This document shows, in pieces, positions 59,584 to 64,000 of a stretch of DNA of 64,000 nt (positions within the stretch are counted from its first letter, which is position 1; each line of letters starts with the position of its first letter). The position numbers were made by a program, and so were the translations under genes. The stretch is from an uncultured Tateyamaria sp. (GTDB taxonomy: Bacteria; Pseudomonadota; Alphaproteobacteria; Rhodobacterales; Rhodobacteraceae): NCBI RefSeq assembly GCF_947503415.1, contig NZ_CANNDS010000001.1, forward strand, positions 806,001-870,000, given 5' to 3'. The notes below the pieces were generated by a model. That model searched no databases and was not told the DNA's origin. It saw only the letters and a list, made by a program, of their open reading frames with translations.

Positions 59584-61020
59584 CTATTTGCGCTGAAACG
59601 CAGGGGACATCAGAACCAGACCAACGGCTTCGGGTCGGCTTTCGGCAGCGCCGGCAGCGAACCGCACCGCATCATCCGCAAATCGCCCCAGCGCGGTTTC
59701 GGCGAACGCGCGCGGGTCGGGCAGCGGATCTTTCATTCGAACAGGCACGTCCATGGCCCACGCCACCCGCGCCGAAATACCCTGCGGTGTGATCCACTCG
59801 GGATCCTCCTCGGCCCAGCCATCAGGCCCCACGGGGCGCTCCCATGTCTGGCCCATATGCACAAGCGGCATCGCAAAAAACCGTCTCATCCACTTTTCGT
59901 CACGCCCCGCAAAGGCATTTTCAGGGATGGCGAGGGCACGCAGTGCAGATGACACGAAATCAATCGGCAATTTGAAATTGGAAAACGTGGGCTCCCACGC
60001 GGACGGATGACCCAGCAACACCTCATAGACGGGCATCAAAGCGCCATCATGATCGATATAGGCAGCCTCCAACGCGTCAATCAGCTTGGGATCGGGATGG
60101 TCAGACACGAAATGGACCGCCATTTTCCACGCCAGATGGCGGGCGGTGGAGGGGTGCGCCGCCAAATCAACAAGCGCTTCGCGCACCCATTTCACTCTCG
60201 GCTCTTCGCCATAGGCCACGCCCAACACCGTTTCGGCACCCGGTTCCGCAAAATCCTGACGGAATTTGAACCCGTTTCGGGCATCAAACGTCATGCCGGT
60301 AAAGAGTTCAGCCAATTGCGTCACGTCGTCTTGGGTATAGGGGCCGTTCACACCCAGCGTGTGAAGTTCCAGAACCTCGCGCGCGAGGTTTTCATTCAGG
60401 CCTGCCGGGTTTTTGGGCCCGCGTTTGATCGCACGCGTGCTGTTCGGTCCCATGGCGCGGGTCTGGTCCAGATAATCCAGCATCAGCGGGTGCATCACGG
60501 CAGATTGCAGCAGATCGTCGAATCGACCCGTCACAAAGGGTCGAATGGCCGCTTCGATATAGGGTGACGTGCCGCGCCGAATGACGCCGCGCTTGCCTCT
60601 AGCGGTGAAGTGATCCGCCCAAAACGCGATGATCCGTTCTCGAAAGGCCGTTTCTGTATATGTCCGCCGCAGCATCGTTTGACCCAACCAGTCAAACATG
60701 GCGGTCCGCGCCTCTCTGTTCAGCACGTTGCGCTGTTTTCGGGCAGCCTCGGCAATGTCTGTCCCACGGTTTTTCCGGCGAATCGCGTTTTGCGCCTGTG
60801 CCTGCACCATGCGCGCCCTGAATTTGGCAAAGCGTTCGATGGGAAAGGCGCTTTGCATCACGTCCGGAGCGGTCAGCCCATCCAGCACATCCTGGGCGTT
60901 TTCCGGCGGCTTTTTGAGGGGCGACAGCCCATACCCAAAGCGAATTTCAGCAATTTGAGGGTCAAATTCACGCAACGCTACACACCATGGGTCTGATCGA
61001 ACACAGACCCTAGATAGCAT
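59584..61020 (-). CDS. DUF1800 domain protein
   Basis: A 478-residue DUF1800 protein: FDPQIAEIRFGYGLSPL, a domain core with FRERIIAFWADHFT, PAGLNENLAREVLELHTLGVNGPYTQDDV and ARHLAWKMAVHFVSDHPD. It pairs with the DUF1501 gene just downstream. No export signal is evident. The ATG at 61020 is preceded by only GGGG in a hairpin (61026-61044), so the true start may be the TTG at 60975, just before the conserved FDPQIAEIRFG. Confidence 0.87.
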   Translation of the reverse strand: MLSRVCVRSDPWCVALREFDPQIAEIRFGYGLSPLKKPPENAQDVLDGLTAPDVMQSAFPIERFAKFRARMVQAQAQNAIRRKNRGTDIAEAARKQRNVLNREARTAMFDWLGQTMLRRTYTETAFRERIIAFWADHFTARGKRGVIRRGTSPYIEAAIRPFVTGRFDDLLQSAVMHPLMLDYLDQTRAMGPNSTRAIKRGPKNPAGLNENLAREVLELHTLGVNGPYTQDDVTQLAELFTGMTFDARNGFKFRQDFAEPGAETVLGVAYGEEPRVKWVREALVDLAAHPSTARHLAWKMAVHFVSDHPDPKLIDALEAAYIDHDGALMPVYEVLLGHPSAWEPTFSNFKLPIDFVSSALRALAIPENAFAGRDEKWMRRFFAMPLVHMGQTWERPVGPDGWAEEDPEWITPQGISARVAWAMDVPVRMKDPLPDPRAFAETALGRFADDAVRFAAGAAESRPEAVGLVLMSPAFQRK

Positions 61021-61025
61021 TGATC

Positions 61026-61044
61026 GCCCCGAATTTCACGGGGC
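61026..61044 (-). other. Small hairpin between aspS and the DUF1800 gene
   Basis: GCCCCG and CGGGGC (6-bp stem, 7-nt loop) lie 29 nt after the aspS stop and 5 nt before the DUF1800 ATG on the same strand. There is no T-tract. It could end or attenuate aspS transcription, or mask the weak ribosome-binding site of the next gene. Confidence 0.3.
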
Positions 61045-61072
61045 AACCGAACAGTATTGCGCGATTGCTTGC

Positions 61073-62854
61073 CTAGTCCTGCGGAATGACGCGCAAGCCC
61101 AGTTCCATCAGCTGATCGCTGGTCGGATCGTTGGGCGCGTCCATCATCAGGTCTTCGGCGCGCTGGTTCATCGGGAACAGGATCACCTCGCGGATATTCT
61201 GTTCACCTGCCAGCAACATCACGATCCGGTCGATGCCCGCCGCACAGCCACCGTGGGGCGGCGCGCCGTATTGGAACGCGTTGACCATACCACCGAAGCG
61301 CTTGCGCACTTCCGCCTCGTCATAGCCTGCGATCTCGAACGCCTTGAACATGATCTCGGGCCGGTGGTTTCGGATCGCACCCGACACCAATTCGTACCCG
61401 TTGCAGGCAAGGTCATACTGAAAGCCCAGCACGTTCAGCGGATCGCCTTGCAGCGCGTCCATCCCACCTTGCGGCATGGAGAACGGGTTGTGCTCAAAGT
61501 CGATCTTACCGGTTTCCTCGTCCGCCTCGTAGATCGGGAAATCCACGATCCAGGCAAAGGCAAAACGATCCTCGTCGATCAGCTTCAGCTCTTCACCGAT
61601 CACGTTGCGCGCACGGCCCGCGATGGCCTCGAACGCCTTGGGTTTGCCACCAAGGAAAAACGCCGCATCGCCGACGCCCAGACCCAATTGCTGGCGGATC
61701 GCTTCGGTGCGTTCCGGACCGATGTTCTTGGCCAACGGACCAGCCGCTTCCATCCCTTCGCCCTGATCGCGCCAGAAAATATACCCCATCCCGGGCAATC
61801 CTTCCTTCTGGGCATAAGCATTCATGCGGTCACAGAACTTGCGGCTGCCACCCGTGGGCGCAGGGATCGCACGGATCTCGGTCCCCTCCTGCTCCAACAG
61901 CTTTGCGAAAATCGCAAAGCCGGAATCGCGGAAGCGGTCAGAGACCACTTGCATTTTGATAGGGTTCCGAAGGTCGGGTTTGTCCGATCCATACCACAGG
62001 GCCGCGTCACGGTAGCTGATTTGCTCCCAGCTTTCGGGCGCGTCCACTTTCTTGCCGCCGCCGAATTCTTCGAACACACCGGCCAGCACGGGGGCCACGG
62101 TGTCGAACACGTCCTGCTGGGTGACGAACGACATCTCCATGTCCAACTGGTAAAAGTCGGTGGGCGAACGATCCGCACGCGGGTCTTCATCGCGGAAACA
62201 GGGTGCAATCTGGAAATACTTGTCAAAGCCCGACACCATCAACAGCTGCTTGAACTGCTGTGGGGCCTGCGGCAACGCATAGAACTTGCCGGGATGAAGA
62301 CGCGACGGCACCAGGAAGTCGCGCGCCCCTTCGGGGGACGAGGCCGTGATGATCGGCGTCTGGTATTCGCGAAACTCCTTGTCCCACATGCGCTTGCGGA
62401 TGCTCGCCACCACGTCCGACCGCAGCTTCATGTTCTCTTGCATCTTGTCGCGGCGCAGGTCGAGGTAGCGATAGGTCAGGCGCGTCTCTTCCGGGTACTC
62501 CTGATCGCCAAACACCATCAGCGGCAATTCGGCCGCATGGCCCAGCACCTCCATGTCGCGAATGAACACCTCGATCTCGCCCGTGGGCAGCTTGGGGTTC
62601 ACCAGCGACGCATCGCGCGCCTTCACATTGCCGTCGATGCGAATACACCATTCCGACCGCACCTTCTCGACCTCAGCGAACACCGGGCTGTCGGGATCAC
62701 ACAGCACCTGCGTCACGCCATAATGGTCGCGCAGGTCGATGAACAACACGCCGCCGTGGTCGCGCACCCGGTGGACCCAGCCCGACAAACGCACGGTATC
62801 ACCCACATTGGCCGAGGTCAGAGCGGCGCAGGAGTGAGAGCGGTAAGCATGCAT
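61073..62854 (-). CDS. aspS: Aspartyl-tRNA synthetase, probably non-discriminating
   Basis: A 593-residue class IIb synthetase: N-terminal anticodon-binding OB fold ([22 protein letters not shown]), motif 2 with [22 protein letters not shown], the bacterial GAD insertion and motif 3 [27 protein letters not shown]. His33 in RVRDHGG lies at the position where His, rather than Leu, marks non-discriminating AspRS, so it may also charge tRNA-Asn for GatCAB. The start at 62854 (MHAYRSHSC) fits the family; upstream in-frame starts do not. It is divergent from pcaC across 118 bp. Confidence 0.96.
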   Translation of the reverse strand: MHAYRSHSCAALTSANVGDTVRLSGWVHRVRDHGGVLFIDLRDHYGVTQVLCDPDSPVFAEVEKVRSEWCIRIDGNVKARDASLVNPKLPTGEIEVFIRDMEVLGHAAELPLMVFGDQEYPEETRLTYRYLDLRRDKMQENMKLRSDVVASIRKRMWDKEFREYQTPIITASSPEGARDFLVPSRLHPGKFYALPQAPQQFKQLLMVSGFDKYFQIAPCFRDEDPRADRSPTDFYQLDMEMSFVTQQDVFDTVAPVLAGVFEEFGGGKKVDAPESWEQISYRDAALWYGSDKPDLRNPIKMQVVSDRFRDSGFAIFAKLLEQEGTEIRAIPAPTGGSRKFCDRMNAYAQKEGLPGMGYIFWRDQGEGMEAAGPLAKNIGPERTEAIRQQLGLGVGDAAFFLGGKPKAFEAIAGRARNVIGEELKLIDEDRFAFAWIVDFPIYEADEETGKIDFEHNPFSMPQGGMDALQGDPLNVLGFQYDLACNGYELVSGAIRNHRPEIMFKAFEIAGYDEAEVRKRFGGMVNAFQYGAPPHGGCAAGIDRIVMLLAGEQNIREVILFPMNQRAEDLMMDAPNDPTSDQLMELGLRVIPQD

Positions 62855-62890
62855 GATGTGGTCCCTTCGGGGCTGCAATTCAGATCGGCG

Positions 62891-62921
62891 CAGATACACC
62901 GGGCAAGGGGTGGAAAGTCAA
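62891..62921 (-). promoter_or_regulatory. Weak promoter candidate for aspS
   Basis: Leftward TTGACT (62921-62916) and TATCTG (62896-62891) with a 19-nt spacer. The -35 match is good; the -10 match and spacing are poor. It lies about 37 nt before the aspS ATG. Confidence 0.25.
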
Positions 62922-62972
62922 GGCGACAACGGCCCTGACCCCATGCTATCACCGACAAAAAGGGAGGGTTCG

Positions 62973-63353
62973 ATGGACGACAAATGGGCGAAGGGCATGG
63001 GCGTGCGCCGCACGGTGCTGGGCGACGCCCACGTGGACCGGGCCGAAGCGGTGAAAACACCCTTCGACGCCCCGTTTCAGGAACTGATCACCGAAGGGGC
63101 GTGGGGCACGGTCTGGGCCAGTGACGCCATCAGCCTGCGGGAACGGTCAATGCTGACGCTCGCCCTGCTCGCCGCCACCGGGAACTTCGATGAAATCCCC
63201 ATGCACATCCGCGCGACCATCCGCACGGGGGCCAGCAAACAGGACGTGGCCGAGGCGTTTCAACACGTCGCCATCTATGCAGGTGTGCCGCGCGCCAACC
63301 GCGCCCTGCAAATCGCCAAGGAAACCTTTGCCGAGATGGAGGTTGGCCTATGA
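62973..63353 (+). CDS. pcaC: 4-carboxymuconolactone decarboxylase
   Basis: PcaC decarboxylates gamma-carboxymuconolactone to beta-ketoadipate enol-lactone in protocatechuate breakdown. The 126-residue protein has the CMD fold: [65 protein letters not shown] and [21 protein letters not shown]. The ATG at 62973 has GGGAGGG upstream. It overlaps pcaH by ATGA. In many roseobacters pcaD precedes pcaC; here pcaC is the first gene, divergent from aspS. Confidence 0.95.
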   Translation: MDDKWAKGMGVRRTVLGDAHVDRAEAVKTPFDAPFQELITEGAWGTVWASDAISLRERSMLTLALLAATGNFDEIPMHIRATIRTGASKQDVAEAFQHVAIYAGVPRANRALQIAKETFAEMEVGL

Positions 63354-64000
63354 CCGACGGCCCCCTGTTCCACCGGGACCGCAATTGGCACCCCAAAGGT
63401 TTCACCCCCGATTACAAAACCAGCGTTGTGAGATCCCCGCAAAAGGCGCTGTTGTCGATGAACACCACGCTCAGCGAGGAGACCGGCCCAGTCTTTGGCC
63501 ACGAAATGCTGGGTGATCTGGACAACGACCTGATCCTGAACTTTGCCCAACCGGGCGAGATGGCGCTGGGGCAGCGGATTATTGTGCATGGTCGGGTGCT
63601 TGATGAAAACGGGCGCGGCGTGCCCGGTGCGCTGCTCGAATTCTGGCAGGCCAACGCGGGCGGACGCTATCGCCATGCGAAGGAAGGGTATCTGGCCCCG
63701 CTCGACCCGAATTTCGGCGGCTGCGGGCGGACGATCACCGGCGACGATGGCGGCTATGCCTTCCGCACCATCAAACCCGGCGCCTACCCGTGGCCCAACG
63801 GCGTGAACGACTGGCGGCCCGCCCATATCCACTTTTCCGTCTTCGGGCGCAGCTTTGGCCAGCGCCTGATCACCCAGATGTATTTCGAAGGCGATCCGAT
63901 GATCCCCCTCTGCCCCATCGTGCGTACGATCAGCGACCCCGACGCGGTCGCGCAACTGATCGCCCCGCTGGACATGAACAACACCATCCCGATGGATGCC
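63350..64000 (+). CDS. pcaH: Protocatechuate 3,4-dioxygenase beta subunit, 3' end outside window
   Basis: PcaH carries the non-haem Fe(III) site that opens protocatechuate to 3-carboxymuconate. The 217 visible residues include the N-terminal PcaH segment ([20 protein letters not shown]), the [15 protein letters not shown] region with its Tyr, and the ligand cluster [20 protein letters not shown] containing the second Tyr and His-x-His. The frame is still open at the window edge, with little of the protein missing. It is coupled to pcaC; pcaG presumably follows outside. Confidence 0.94.
   Translation, partial: MTDGPLFHRDRNWHPKGFTPDYKTSVVRSPQKALLSMNTTLSEETGPVFGHEMLGDLDNDLILNFAQPGEMALGQRIIVHGRVLDENGRGVPGALLEFWQANAGGRYRHAKEGYLAPLDPNFGGCGRTITGDDGGYAFRTIKPGAYPWPNGVNDWRPAHIHFSVFGRSFGQRLITQMYFEGDPMIPLCPIVRTISDPDAVAQLIAPLDMNNTIPMDA

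Noticed and set aside
61253-62938. Long open frame (561 codons) on the plus strand opposite aspS
   Set aside because: Antisense shadow of a confidently identified gene in GC-rich DNA; no ribosome-binding site or recognisable domain.

Overview
The window reads as chromosome of a high-GC alphaproteobacterium of the order Rhodobacterales, most likely the roseobacter group. Pointers are an RpoHII-type sigma-32 factor, the rsmI-yraN-gshB block beside an LpoA-like lipoprotein, a glycogen operon ending in pgm, DUF1467 next to methylmalonyl-CoA epimerase, a DUF1501/DUF1800 pair and a pca start (pcaC-pcaH). No rRNA, tRNA, CRISPR array, insertion sequence or phage gene was recognised. Genes are tightly packed; about 15 junctions are 4-nt ATGA-type stop/start overlaps, so translational coupling is the rule.

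Layout. 1-14.2 kb is housekeeping: coaBC, a ChaN-like haem-binding protein coupled to rpoH, cobU-cobC, a GST, a DUF1992 protein, comM, an HSL-type esterase coupled to gshB, yraN, rsmI, an LpoA-like lipoprotein and glnD. 14.2-24.5 kb is one leftward operon: GH13 alpha-glucosidase, glgB, glgC, glgA, glgX, pgm, with a perfect 6-2-6 inverted repeat (candidate operator) in its leader. 24.8-29 kb holds a winged-helix/TPR regulator divergent from a very unusual protein: a metzincin-like zinc peptidase with one four-repeat hemopexin propeller apparently inserted into the catalytic domain and a second at the C-terminus. 29-33.4 kb carries a methyltransferase, murJ, a rhomboid-like protein lacking its catalytic residues, and trpS.

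33.5-52.0 kb is a nitrogen-scavenging island in three transcription units. (a) Rightward: a three-part nitrile hydratase/thiocyanate hydrolase-type enzyme (beta subunit split into two genes, then a Co-type alpha subunit) and an amidase. (b) Leftward: peptide-type ABC transporter, allophanate hydrolase, RidA. (c) Rightward: LysR regulator, then a BMP-type ABC transporter whose genes are interleaved with formamidase (AmiF), biuret hydrolase (BiuH), a second isochorismatase-like amidohydrolase and a cupin. BiuH makes allophanate and AtzF consumes it, so units b and c together would take biuret to ammonia and CO2. The second hydrolase is a candidate for an upstream step such as triuret. Related inverted repeats flank the LysR gene on both sides, suggesting shared control.

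52.0-64 kb is mixed: a haloalkane dehalogenase with the full HLD-I catalytic pentad, a VOC protein, a class II HDAC-like amidohydrolase, a nitroreductase, an EI24 membrane protein, DUF1467 and mce, a response regulator, a GNAT enzyme, the DUF1501/DUF1800 pair, a probably non-discriminating aspS, and pcaC-pcaH running off the right edge.

The strongest candidates for undescribed biology are the double-hemopexin metzincin with its divergent regulator, and the integrated nitrile/formamide/biuret (possibly triuret) island.
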